In this document: positions 17,676 to 26,498 of the stretch, one piece after another | Position numbering within the stretch: the stretch's first letter is position 1 | How the letters are laid out: every line of letters begins with the position of its first letter | DNA from: Phocaeicola plebeius | GTDB taxonomy: Bacteria; Bacteroidota; Bacteroidia; Bacteroidales; Bacteroidaceae | Direction: 5' to 3' | Assembly (NCBI GenBank): GCA_022767125.1 | Contig: JALEPZ010000108.1 | Coordinates: 1-46,285 of the forward strand | DNA length: 46,285 bases | Made by a program: the position numbers and the translations under genes | Notes under the pieces: generated by a model | Databases searched by the model: none | Seen by the model: only the letters and a program-made list of their open reading frames with translations | What the model was told of the DNA's origin: nothing

Positions 17676-18485
17676 ATGAACGTACGTACACTTTTCCTTT
17701 TCCTCCTGTGTGCCTGCCCCGTCGGAAACCTGCTGGCACAATACATCCCCTCGGCCTATCCCATCGAGATGGTCGTCCACCGGGGAGCCAACCATCTGGC
17801 TCCTGAAAACACGGAAGCCTCGGCCTTGGCAGCGATTGACCACGGAGCAAACTGGGTGGAAGTGGATGTACGTACCACCCGAGACCGTCGGCTGTACAAC
17901 CTGCACGACGAGACCCTCGACCGTACCACCAACGGAACAGGGAAACTGGCCGACTGGATGGCTGCGGATGTCGATACCCTCGATGCCGGCAGCTGGTTCG
18001 GTCCGGAATTCAAGGGACTGCACGTCCCCACCATTGCCGCCATGCTCGATGCCCTGAAGGGAAAGGCCAACGTGTTCTTCGACGTGAAACGGGGTACCCC
18101 CGTGGCCGAACTGGTGAAACTGGTGCGCGACAAAGGCTTTTCCGACAACAGTTTCTTCTGGTTTGCCGACCCCGAGATGCTGAAGGAATTTGTCCGCATC
18201 GCCCCCGAAATGAAGGTCAAGGTGAATGCCTCGACCATCGAACGACTCCAAGAATGGATGGCCGTCTGTACGCCTTCCTATGTGGAAGTGACCGCCGATG
18301 CCATCACCCCGGCGTTCCGCACGTTCTGTCACGAACACCACGTGAAAATCATGGCCGCCATCCAGCAGGCCAACGAGCAGGACTACCTGAATGCCATTGC
18401 CGCCCGTCCCGACCTGGTCAACCTGGACCAGCCGGAGCTGTTTGTCCGACTGCTGGGCGCCCCCTCTTTAGAACATTCCCGATAG
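17676..18485 (+). CDS. Secreted glycerophosphodiester phosphodiesterase family protein (GDPD)
   Basis: 269 residues with a signal peptide ending near LLAQ. The GDPD TIM-barrel motifs are complete: H35-R36 in VVHRGANHLAPENT with E44, the metal ligands E62 and D64 in WVEVDVRTT, and H77 in YNLHDETLDRTTNGTG. Family members hydrolyse glycerophosphodiesters (for example glycerophosphoinositol) to glycerol-3-phosphate and an alcohol, and related folds include phospholipase D-type enzymes. Placement between SusD and a GH92 gene in a tight + strand series (37 bp to the next gene) suggests that it cuts a phosphodiester in the glycan imported by the locus. The actual diester is not known. Confidence 0.9.
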   Translation: MNVRTLFLFLLCACPVGNLLAQYIPSAYPIEMVVHRGANHLAPENTEASALAAIDHGANWVEVDVRTTRDRRLYNLHDETLDRTTNGTGKLADWMAADVDTLDAGSWFGPEFKGLHVPTIAAMLDALKGKANVFFDVKRGTPVAELVKLVRDKGFSDNSFFWFADPEMLKEFVRIAPEMKVKVNASTIERLQEWMAVCTPSYVEVTADAITPAFRTFCHEHHVKIMAAIQQANEQDYLNAIAARPDLVNLDQPELFVRLLGAPSLEHSR

Positions 18486-18521
18486 CCGAGCTATCGTCAC
18501 CATAAAAAAGAAGAAGAAAAG

Positions 18522-20792
18522 ATGATGAAAAGAACTTACCGATTATTCATAGGTCTCTGCGCAACGGCCTGCATGGCCTGCCAGCGCCAGGAAGCAACGC
18601 TGCTTCCTTATGTCAACACGTATGTAGGAACGGCCCCCAGCGAAACCCACACCGCCGGCCTGTTCGGCAAGAACACCGAAGAATACGGGCAGACCTTGCC
18701 AGCCGTACTGGAACCCAACGGCATGAACTTCTGGACCCCACAGACGCAGGATACCGAACGGAAATGTAAGGCACCTTATTATTATAAGGACAACCGTCTG
18801 CAAGGTTTCCGCAACTCTCACTGGATTGTGGGAGGCTGCACCCAGGACTACGGCAGCATGACGCTCATGCCGCTGTTCGGCACCCTGCGTTGCCAACCCG
18901 AAGAGCGGGCTGCCGAGTTCTCGCACGCAAAGGAGACCAGCACGCCGGCCTACTACGCCGTGGCACTTCCTTCCGAACAACTGACCGCCGAGATGACCGG
19001 ACGCTCCCGTTCCGCCATCTTCCGCTTCACCTACCAGCAGGCGGGCGATGCCTATCTGGTGGTGAATCCGAACAGTGACGAAGGACAGGGCTTTATTGAA
19101 ATCGATACGCTCCGTCACCAGATACGTGGCTACAACCCCGTCCACCGCATTTACCAGGGTTGGGGAGAGCCGGCCGGCTACAGCGGTCATTTCCTCATCG
19201 AATATGCAGACACCCCGACAGCCGTCGGTACCTTCCACGGAGACACGGTCTTTGCCGGACGAACGGCCATCGGACAAGGGGCCGCCATCGGTGCCTACCT
19301 GCAGTTCCGCGTCAAGCCCGGACAGACGCTGGTGGTGAAGGCTGCCTCGTCGTTTACCGGCCAGGAGGGAGCAGCAAAGAACCTGACAGCTGAAATTCCC
19401 CATTGGAACTTCGACCAGACCCGTCAGGAACTGGAGGCCATCTGGGAAGAACAGCTGGCCAAGATAACCGTAGAGACCAACGACCTGCAGGAGAAGCGCA
19501 AGTTCTACAGCGCCCTCTACCGGGCCTCGTTCCTGCCGCGCACCTTCAACGATGTGGACGGTCGCTATCCTTCCTTCAGCCAGGGAACACCGTTGCAGCA
19601 GACCGCCGAAGGACGCACCTACTACGAAGACTATAGCATGTGGGACACCTACCGGGCCTTGCATCCGCTCATCAACCTGCTGGCTCCCTCGAAGTCGGGC
19701 GACATGATGCAGTCGCTGGTGGACAAATATGAACAGGGGGGATGGATGCCCATTTTCCCTTGCTGGAACAGCTATACCGCCGCCATGATAGGCGACCATT
19801 GTATCGCTGCCATCGGCGATGCTTACGTGAAAGGTATCCGCCATTTCGATATCGACAAAGCGTATGAAGGCATGCGCAAGAATGCCTTCGAAACCCCGTC
19901 GTGGTTTGAAGACTACCAGAACGGCATGGGCCGCCGGGCCCTCGACTCGTACCTCCAATACGGTTACATCCCCTTGGAGGACAGCGTGAAGGAGGCCTTC
20001 CACACCTGCGAGCAGGTGTCGCGCACCCTGGAATATGCCTACGATGACTTTGTGCTGGCCCAGGTGGCCCAAGCATTGGGCAAGACCGATGACTACGAAC
20101 AGCTGATGGAGCGTTCGCGCAACTACCGCCATGTCATCGACCCGGCCACGGGATATGCACAAGGCCGTCATGCCGACGGCTCGTTTCTGACGGAGAGAGA
20201 AAATGCGTTCCGCTTTACCCGTTTCATTACGGAAGGGGCTCCCTGCCACTACACGTGGTATGTCCCCCACGATGTAGAAGGACTCATGGAATGCATGGGA
20301 GGGAAAGAGGCGTTCATCGCCAAGCTCGACTCCATGTTCAGCGAACGCCGCTACTGGCACGGCAACGAGCCTTGCCACCAGATAGCCTACCTCTACGACC
20401 ATGCAGGGCAACCCTGGAAAACGCAGCGGCAGGTGCGCCACATCCTGGCCACCGAGTACCTGGATACACCGGGCGGATTGTCGGGCAACGATGATGCGGG
20501 GCAGATGTCAGCCTGGTATATCTTCTCGGCCATGGGCTTCTACCCCGTATGTCCCGGTACCCCCTATTATTGGATGGGCAGCCCTGTATTCCCCAAGCTG
20601 GAACTCCACTTGGAGAACGGTAAGACCTTCACCCTTATCGCCGAGAACACTTCTGCCGAGAACATTTACATCGAATCGGCAGAACTGAACGGAGAGCCGT
20701 ACGACAAGCCCTACCTTACGCATGAAGATATCCTGAACGGAGGTACGCTGAAGGTGAGAATGGCCTCCACACCAATCTCTCTAAACGAATAA
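18522..20792 (+). CDS. GH92 alpha-mannosidase, lipoprotein
   Basis: 756 residues (start MMKRT; the second Met is equally possible). The signal peptide ends in a lipobox-like ACMAC with an acylable cysteine, so the enzyme is probably membrane-anchored. GH92 N-terminal beta-domain features include LLPYVNTYVGTAPS and the barrel stretch YYEDYSMWDTYRALHPL. The catalytic-region motifs HGNEPCHQIAYLYD (E616) and LSGNDDAGQMSAWYIF are canonical. GH92 enzymes are calcium-dependent exo-alpha-mannosidases acting on 1,2-, 1,3-, 1,4- or 1,6-linked mannose, and some on mannose phosphodiesters. Next gene 19 bp downstream, so operonic with the GH28-like gene. Confidence 0.95.
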   Translation: MMKRTYRLFIGLCATACMACQRQEATLLPYVNTYVGTAPSETHTAGLFGKNTEEYGQTLPAVLEPNGMNFWTPQTQDTERKCKAPYYYKDNRLQGFRNSHWIVGGCTQDYGSMTLMPLFGTLRCQPEERAAEFSHAKETSTPAYYAVALPSEQLTAEMTGRSRSAIFRFTYQQAGDAYLVVNPNSDEGQGFIEIDTLRHQIRGYNPVHRIYQGWGEPAGYSGHFLIEYADTPTAVGTFHGDTVFAGRTAIGQGAAIGAYLQFRVKPGQTLVVKAASSFTGQEGAAKNLTAEIPHWNFDQTRQELEAIWEEQLAKITVETNDLQEKRKFYSALYRASFLPRTFNDVDGRYPSFSQGTPLQQTAEGRTYYEDYSMWDTYRALHPLINLLAPSKSGDMMQSLVDKYEQGGWMPIFPCWNSYTAAMIGDHCIAAIGDAYVKGIRHFDIDKAYEGMRKNAFETPSWFEDYQNGMGRRALDSYLQYGYIPLEDSVKEAFHTCEQVSRTLEYAYDDFVLAQVAQALGKTDDYEQLMERSRNYRHVIDPATGYAQGRHADGSFLTERENAFRFTRFITEGAPCHYTWYVPHDVEGLMECMGGKEAFIAKLDSMFSERRYWHGNEPCHQIAYLYDHAGQPWKTQRQVRHILATEYLDTPGGLSGNDDAGQMSAWYIFSAMGFYPVCPGTPYYWMGSPVFPKLELHLENGKTFTLIAENTSAENIYIESAELNGEPYDKPYLTHEDILNGGTLKVRMASTPISLNE

Positions 20793-20811
20793 CCATCAAC
20801 AACTAACCAAT

Positions 20812-22188
20812 ATGAAACTGAAAACATACCTTTTCATGACCCTGGGACTCCTCGCAGCAGGTGTCCTCTCCGCGAAAGACTACAACGTGCGCGACTACGG
20901 AGCGGTAGGCGACGGACGGACGGACGATGCAGCCGCTATCCAACGGACCATCGAGACCTGCTCGAAAGACGGGGGAGGCCGGGTAGTGATTCCCTCCGGA
21001 CACACTTTCCTCTGCAGCCCCTTCCACCTGGCTTCGAACATTGATCTGCATCTGGAAGCGAATTCCCGCCTGCTGGTCCATCCCGACGAAGGGAAATACA
21101 AGGAAAGTGCCTTCCGGGCCAACGAAGGAGAGGGCATGATGTGGATCAGCGGAAAAGACCTGAAGAACGTGAGCATCACGGGTACCGGCGAAATCGACGG
21201 CAACGGAGTGGCCTTCATGGGCAAAGAACTGGACGACTCGTTCGAACTGAAACCCGTCACGGACTTTGACCCGCGTCCGCACGTGCTGACCCTGATCAAC
21301 ATCGAAAAGGTGGTCATCCGCGATGTCACCATCCGCAACAGCGCCTACTGGACCGTCCACCTCATCGGCTGCTACGATGCGTCCGTACTGGGCATCTCCC
21401 TGCTAAACAACCTGAAGATCCGCAACGGCGACGGCATCGATGTGGACCACAGCCGCAAGGTGCGCATTGCCGACTGCTTCATCGAAAGCGGCGACGACTG
21501 TATCTGCTTGAAAAACCGCCGCGAATTTGAAGAATACGGCCCGTGTGAAGACATCGTGGTGAGCAACTGTGTCATGACCTCGCGTTCGTGTGCCATCAAG
21601 ATTGGTTCGGAGAACATGGACAAGATTGAGAACGTGCTGTTCAACAACTGCATCGTGCGCAACAGCAACCGAGGTATCGGCATCCAGAACCGCGATGAAG
21701 GCACAGTGAAGAACGTCATCTTCTCGAACATGATTGTGGACTGCCATTTCTTCTCCGACGTGTGGTGGGGCAAGGCCGAGCCAATCTATGTCACTGCCTA
21801 TCCCCGGGCTGTCGGCAACCACAAGGATGCCGGGTGGCGTTTCCCCAAGGGAGCGAAGGAAGGCAAGGTGGGCGAAGTGAGTCACATTTACTTCCATAAC
21901 ATCAAATGCAACAGCGAGAACGGGTGCTTCGTGGGTGGAGACACTCCCGCCAAGGTCCACCACATCTACTTCGACCAAGTGGACCTGAACCTGAGCAAGC
22001 GTACCGGTTACGAAGGCGGTATCTACGACAAACGCCCCTGCCTGGGAGAAGGCTTCATCCACGATGACACCTACGGCTTCTATCTCCACACGGCTTCCGA
22101 CATCTTCATGGATGGATGCACCGTGCAATGGAACGAACCGTTGCTGCTCCACCAAGGAGGGGATGTGAAACGAATCAACATTCAATAA
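20812..22188 (+). CDS. GH28-family (polygalacturonase-like) right-handed beta-helix hydrolase, atypical active site
   Basis: 458 residues with a signal peptide (ends VLSAKD). The N-terminal pectate-lyase-type cap YNVRDYGAVGDGRTDDA is followed by the beta-helix. Two GH28 catalytic aspartate motifs are kept: NGDGID (205-210) and SGDDC (226-230, D228-D229). The third motif, GHG with its histidine, is replaced by SRSCAIKIGSE (257-267), and the usual RIK motif is not clear (SNRGIGIQNRDEG). Canonical GH28 enzymes hydrolyse alpha-galacturonosides. This subgroup may cleave another alpha-uronide or sugar. Located between two GH92 genes. Family call firm, substrate unknown. Confidence 0.85.
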   Translation: MKLKTYLFMTLGLLAAGVLSAKDYNVRDYGAVGDGRTDDAAAIQRTIETCSKDGGGRVVIPSGHTFLCSPFHLASNIDLHLEANSRLLVHPDEGKYKESAFRANEGEGMMWISGKDLKNVSITGTGEIDGNGVAFMGKELDDSFELKPVTDFDPRPHVLTLINIEKVVIRDVTIRNSAYWTVHLIGCYDASVLGISLLNNLKIRNGDGIDVDHSRKVRIADCFIESGDDCICLKNRREFEEYGPCEDIVVSNCVMTSRSCAIKIGSENMDKIENVLFNNCIVRNSNRGIGIQNRDEGTVKNVIFSNMIVDCHFFSDVWWGKAEPIYVTAYPRAVGNHKDAGWRFPKGAKEGKVGEVSHIYFHNIKCNSENGCFVGGDTPAKVHHIYFDQVDLNLSKRTGYEGGIYDKRPCLGEGFIHDDTYGFYLHTASDIFMDGCTVQWNEPLLLHQGGDVKRINIQ

Positions 22189-22211
22189 CCGATCATATTT
22201 GTACATTCAAT

Positions 22212-24542
22212 ATGATAAATTTCCATTTTTTTAGTTTTTGGAGACTGCTCTTCCTGCTGCCGCCCGTGACGGTTGCCGCAGAGGGAGGCAGTCTCTCTGT
22301 TTCTACTTCTGTGGAAACAACTGCCAAGACGTATTCCGGTGCTCCCGTCACCGGACGAGTACAATATATCGACCCGCGAATCGGTTCGGAAGGGTTGGGC
22401 CGTGTGTTCATCGGTCCCTCCTGCCCCTTCGGGATGGTGAAGCCGTCGCCAGACTGTACCGAATCGCCCAACAGCGGCTGGCTGCCGATGCCCGAACAGG
22501 TCAACGGCTTTGCCCAGGTTCATGTCAGCGGTACGGGGGGAGGCCCCAAATACGGCAACATCCTGGTCATGCCGTACAGTACAGCGGCCAACCCCACTGC
22601 CCCCGTCGCCCACCGGGAGTGGGAGACCATCCTGCCCGGTTATTATGCCACGGCCTTCTGCGAGAACGGCATCCAGACAGAAATCACCACTGCCGAGCGG
22701 GCATCGTTCTATCGATTCACCTATCCGGCGGATTCCCTCAAATCGCTGGTCATCGATGCCGGCTTCTACCTGGGCCGCCAGCCGATTCCCGACGGACGCG
22801 AAGCCCAGCAGTTCGTCGGCTCCGAGGTACAGCTTCTCTCCGACCATGAAGTGTGCGGCTACTCCCGCATCCGTGGCGGATGGAACAACGGACGGGCCTA
22901 TACGGTCTACTTCTATGCCGAAACAGATGTACCCTTCACCGAGGCAGCCACGTTCAAGGACGGACGCATCCGTCCGGAGCGGGCACAATACGACTCTGGC
23001 CAGCCGACCGGTGCCTTGCTGCATTTCCCCACATCGGCCCGCCAGGTGCAACTGAAAATCGGCATTTCGTTCCTCAGCTGCCTCAAGGCCCGGCAGAACG
23101 CCCGTGAAGGAATCCCCCACTGGTCGTTCAGCGAAACCCACCGCCGAACCCTCCAGCAGTGGGAAGACCTGCTCGGCCGCATCGAGATTGCCGCCGATAC
23201 GCCTGCCGCCCAGCAGCGGATGTTCTACACAGGGCTGTACCACACGATGCTGATGCCGGTCGACCGCAGTGGCGAGAATCCGCTGTGGACCGACCCGGAA
23301 CCCTACTACGATGACTTCTATGCCATCTGGGACACCTACCGCACCTCTACACCGCTCATCACTCTGATTGACCCGCAACGCGAGAGCGATATCGTCCGTT
23401 CGCTTATCAATATCTACAAGCGCGACGGCTATATGCCCGATGCCCGCAGCGGCAACTGCAACGGGCGCACACAGGGCGGGTCGAACGCCGAAATCGTCAT
23501 TGCCGATGCGTTCGTGAAGGGACTGACCGGCATCGATTACGAACTGGGATTGGAGGCCATGCTGAAGGATGCGACCGTGCCTCCCGGCGGCAACGAAGAA
23601 GCCGAAGGCCGGGGCGGACTGCTGCCGTATCGGGAACTGGGGTACATTCCCTATGGCATTCCCCGGGCCGGCAACCGGACCATCGAATATGCGTTCTGCG
23701 ACTATGCCATCGCCACTGTCGCCAAAGGATTGGGCAAAGAAGACCTCTACCGCCAGTACCTGCAACAGAGCGGCAACTGGAAGAACCTCTGGCGCAAAGA
23801 CTATGAGCACGAGGGAGTGAAAGGCTTCATCCTGCCCCGTGACGGGCAAGGCAATTGGCTCGACCAGGTGCCTTACGGCCACTCGGACTTGCAGCGGCCC
23901 ACGTTCACCTATACGCCGGTCACCTTCGAAGGTCCGTGGTACACCCCCTGGTGGAACATGTTCTTCTATGAAGCCTCTTCCTGGGAATATTCGCTGAGCA
24001 TTCCCCACGATGTGCCCGGCCTCATCGAACAATGCGGTGGTCCGCAGGCGTTCGATGCCCGTCTGGACACGTTCTTCGACAAAGGGTTCTTCAATGTGAA
24101 CAACGAACCATCGTTCCTCAGTCCCTGCCTGTACCATTGGATCGGTCGTCCCGACAAGAGCAGCGACCGGGTCTTGTCCATCATCGGCCGCCACTACAAC
24201 GACGGTCCTGTAGGTCTGCCGGGCAACGACGATTCAGGAGCCATGTCGTCGTGGCTGGCGTTCCACATGACGGGCCTTTATCCGAATGCCGGCCACGATT
24301 ATTACCTCATCCATACCCCAGTGCTGACGGCCACGACCTTCCATCTGGCAGGAGGCAAGGACTTCACCATCCGTACGGAAGGCTTATCGGCCAAGAACCG
24401 CTACATCCAGTCGGCCACGCTCAACGGCAAGGAGTATCCCTGCTCCACCCTTCGCCACAGCGACCTGATGGCCGGCGGCACCTTAGTGCTGAAGATGGGC
24501 TCCCAACCCGGGAACTGGGGAAAAACCTTATTCAATCATTAA
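22212..24542 (+). CDS. GH92 alpha-mannosidase, divergent subgroup, secreted
   Basis: 776 residues from the ATG at 22212, which supplies a hydrophobic signal peptide (MINFHFFSFWRLLFLLP); longer in-frame starts lie inside the GH28 gene. GH92 features include YIDPRIGSEGLGRVFIGPS, YDDFYAIWDTYRTSTPL and LPGNDDSGAMSSWLAFH. The motif around the putative acid is NVNNEPSFLSPCLYHWIG (E632), unlike the NEPxH form of the other GH92 in the locus, so the two enzymes probably cleave different mannosidic linkages or contexts. It follows the GH28-like gene after 23 bp and precedes the phosphatase gene by 21 bp. Confidence 0.93.
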   Translation: MINFHFFSFWRLLFLLPPVTVAAEGGSLSVSTSVETTAKTYSGAPVTGRVQYIDPRIGSEGLGRVFIGPSCPFGMVKPSPDCTESPNSGWLPMPEQVNGFAQVHVSGTGGGPKYGNILVMPYSTAANPTAPVAHREWETILPGYYATAFCENGIQTEITTAERASFYRFTYPADSLKSLVIDAGFYLGRQPIPDGREAQQFVGSEVQLLSDHEVCGYSRIRGGWNNGRAYTVYFYAETDVPFTEAATFKDGRIRPERAQYDSGQPTGALLHFPTSARQVQLKIGISFLSCLKARQNAREGIPHWSFSETHRRTLQQWEDLLGRIEIAADTPAAQQRMFYTGLYHTMLMPVDRSGENPLWTDPEPYYDDFYAIWDTYRTSTPLITLIDPQRESDIVRSLINIYKRDGYMPDARSGNCNGRTQGGSNAEIVIADAFVKGLTGIDYELGLEAMLKDATVPPGGNEEAEGRGGLLPYRELGYIPYGIPRAGNRTIEYAFCDYAIATVAKGLGKEDLYRQYLQQSGNWKNLWRKDYEHEGVKGFILPRDGQGNWLDQVPYGHSDLQRPTFTYTPVTFEGPWYTPWWNMFFYEASSWEYSLSIPHDVPGLIEQCGGPQAFDARLDTFFDKGFFNVNNEPSFLSPCLYHWIGRPDKSSDRVLSIIGRHYNDGPVGLPGNDDSGAMSSWLAFHMTGLYPNAGHDYYLIHTPVLTATTFHLAGGKDFTIRTEGLSAKNRYIQSATLNGKEYPCSTLRHSDLMAGGTLVLKMGSQPGNWGKTLFNH

Positions 24543-24563
24543 TTTCAGCTACACCACCCCATC

Positions 24564-26315
24564 ATGAAACGCCTTACCGCTTTTTGTATCGGACTGCTCG
24601 CTGCGGGCAGCCTGTCGGCACAGAGCTTCGTGCCCGATACCTTATTATATACGTACCACCTCCACGGCCAGACCCGCAAGTACGAATGCCACTTCCAGTC
24701 CTCTGACAACGGACTGCGACTGAACTGGCGCATCCTGCGCAACGGTGCCTGGCAGACAGGCAGCTATACGATGACGGCCGCTGCCCTACAGACGGGCACT
24801 GCCCTGAGCCTGCTCCAACCGGAAGACCGACGACACCTCACGCTGCCGGCCCACGAGACCTTCGGCATCCTCTCCGCCGGCGCCCTGCAAGCCCTGAAAT
24901 CGCAGCAGCAGTTCACCTATAGCGGCGTGACCTACCGGTTGGAGGATACCGCCGAACAGGCCTTAGGACGGCCCCTCCTCCATGCAGTGGATGAACGGGA
25001 AGGCGGAGAACTGTGGGTACTGGACTGCCCGGCCTGTCCCGTTATCTGGAAGATGCGTAACAATCCGCTGGAAATCAACTGGACCGTATCCCCGTATTCA
25101 GTGCGGACCCGACAGGCCACTGCCGGCGATGACTTGAAAAGCCAGCTCCTGCAATGTCCGGAGAAACTGGGCAGCATCTACTATGCCTACCCCACCCCAT
25201 CCGGGCAACGGACTCCCGAACCCGAAGGGTATCGCCCCGTCTACATCAGCCATTATGGACGGCACGGCTCGCGCTATCTGACCGACGACAGCCGTTATAC
25301 CCCTTCCGTACAACTGTTTGACAGCCTGTCTGCCTGCCAGGAACTCACCGCCCTGGGAGAAGATGTCCACCGACGCCTGCAACAGGTGTGGGCCGATGCG
25401 GAAGGACATGGCGGACAACTGAGTGCCATCGGCGACCGGCAGCACCGGGAGATTGCCCGGCGTATGTTCCAGTCCTTCCCCTCCGTCTTCGAAGGCGAAA
25501 CCCCAGTGACTGCCGTTGTCAGTACCTCCCAGCGGTGTATCATGAGTATGGCCGCATTCTGTGAATCCCTGAAAGAGCAGAACCCCCGGCTGCAGGTGAC
25601 GCGATGGACCGGCGATCGGTACATGCGCTATATCCACTACTCCACACCCGAAGTGAAGTTCATGGAAAGCCCGCAGGCCCCCTGGTACGACGATTACCTG
25701 GCCTTCTGTCGGAAACACATCCGTCCCGAACGCTTCCTGGCCCAGCTGTTCCTCCACCCGGAGCGTATCAGCCGTCCCGACGAAGTCATGATGGGCCTCT
25801 ACTGGATTGCCGTTGACATGCAGGACACGACTCCCGAGCGCACGTTCTTCGACCTGTTCACTCCCGAGGAACTGTTCGGTATCTGGCAGACCATCAACTA
25901 CCGGATGTATATCTGCAATGCCTGTGCTCCAGCCGGCCAGCAAGCCGGTCCCCGGAGTGCCCGCTCCTTGCTCGACGACATTGTGCAAAAAGCCGATGCC
26001 GCCCTGCAAGCGGAAGCACCGAGTGTCGACCTCCGTTTCGGACACGACACCAACCTCATCCGCCTGCTGGCCCTCATGCAGGTAGAGGGATGTGCCCACC
26101 GCGAAAGTAATCCCGACCGCTACTACCTCGCCTGGCAGGATTACCGCGTCTCTCCCATGGCCGCCAACCTCCAGCTCATTTTCTACCGCGACGGAAAAGG
26201 CCATGTGCTGGTCAAGCTGCTGCACAACGAGGAAGAGGCTTACCTGCCGCTCCCCGATGCCACTGCTCCCTATTACGACTGGAAAGCCGTGAGACGGCTG
26301 TTTACGCAGGAATAA
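24564..26315 (+). CDS. Secreted histidine acid phosphatase, MINPP/inositol-phosphate phosphatase type
   Basis: 583 residues with a signal peptide (MKRLTAFCIGLLAAGSLSAQ). The clade-2 histidine phosphatase domain starts near residue 200: the phosphohistidine motif is HYGRHGSRY (R233-H234-G235-S236-R237), and the proton-donor HD pair is H494-D495 in LRFGHDTNL. Bacterial MINPP-like proteins of Bacteroidota remove phosphates from inositol phosphates including phytate. An extra N-terminal region of about 190 residues, beta-rich and not recognised, precedes the catalytic part. It is the last gene of locus 1; no clear terminator follows, and the next 180 bp hold the gdhA promoter. Confidence 0.88.
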   Translation: MKRLTAFCIGLLAAGSLSAQSFVPDTLLYTYHLHGQTRKYECHFQSSDNGLRLNWRILRNGAWQTGSYTMTAAALQTGTALSLLQPEDRRHLTLPAHETFGILSAGALQALKSQQQFTYSGVTYRLEDTAEQALGRPLLHAVDEREGGELWVLDCPACPVIWKMRNNPLEINWTVSPYSVRTRQATAGDDLKSQLLQCPEKLGSIYYAYPTPSGQRTPEPEGYRPVYISHYGRHGSRYLTDDSRYTPSVQLFDSLSACQELTALGEDVHRRLQQVWADAEGHGGQLSAIGDRQHREIARRMFQSFPSVFEGETPVTAVVSTSQRCIMSMAAFCESLKEQNPRLQVTRWTGDRYMRYIHYSTPEVKFMESPQAPWYDDYLAFCRKHIRPERFLAQLFLHPERISRPDEVMMGLYWIAVDMQDTTPERTFFDLFTPEELFGIWQTINYRMYICNACAPAGQQAGPRSARSLLDDIVQKADAALQAEAPSVDLRFGHDTNLIRLLALMQVEGCAHRESNPDRYYLAWQDYRVSPMAANLQLIFYRDGKGHVLVKLLHNEEEAYLPLPDATAPYYDWKAVRRLFTQE

Positions 26316-26421
26316 CGTGCAACGGTGAAATAGCATACGCCCGACAAATAATCATTTCGCTATATTTATACGCAAAAATAAGGGAAAATGATATATTCCG
26401 TCAACTTTTATTGCAAAAGTG

Positions 26422-26452
26422 TTGCAGGTTTGAAATAGAATATATACTTTTG
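26422..26452 (+). promoter_or_regulatory. gdhA promoter
   Basis: TTG at 26422-26424, 20-bp spacer, then TACTTTTG at 26445-26452, a full match to the -7 box. The ATG follows 46 bp after the box. Confidence 0.7.
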
Positions 26453-26498
26453 TCCCGTCAAACAACAAGAGATAATAACTAAATAAGAAATAAGTGAT

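Noticed and set aside
18481-18495. Hairpin GATAG-CCGAG-CTATC at the GDPD stop as a terminator
   Set aside because: Only five pairs and no T tract; the following GH92 gene appears to be in the same transcript.
9446-26315. Heparan sulfate utilisation locus
   Set aside because: GH89 and the HGSNAT-like gene would fit, but there is no polysaccharide lyase, sulfatase or GH88, while GDPD and inositol-phosphate phosphatase would be unexplained.
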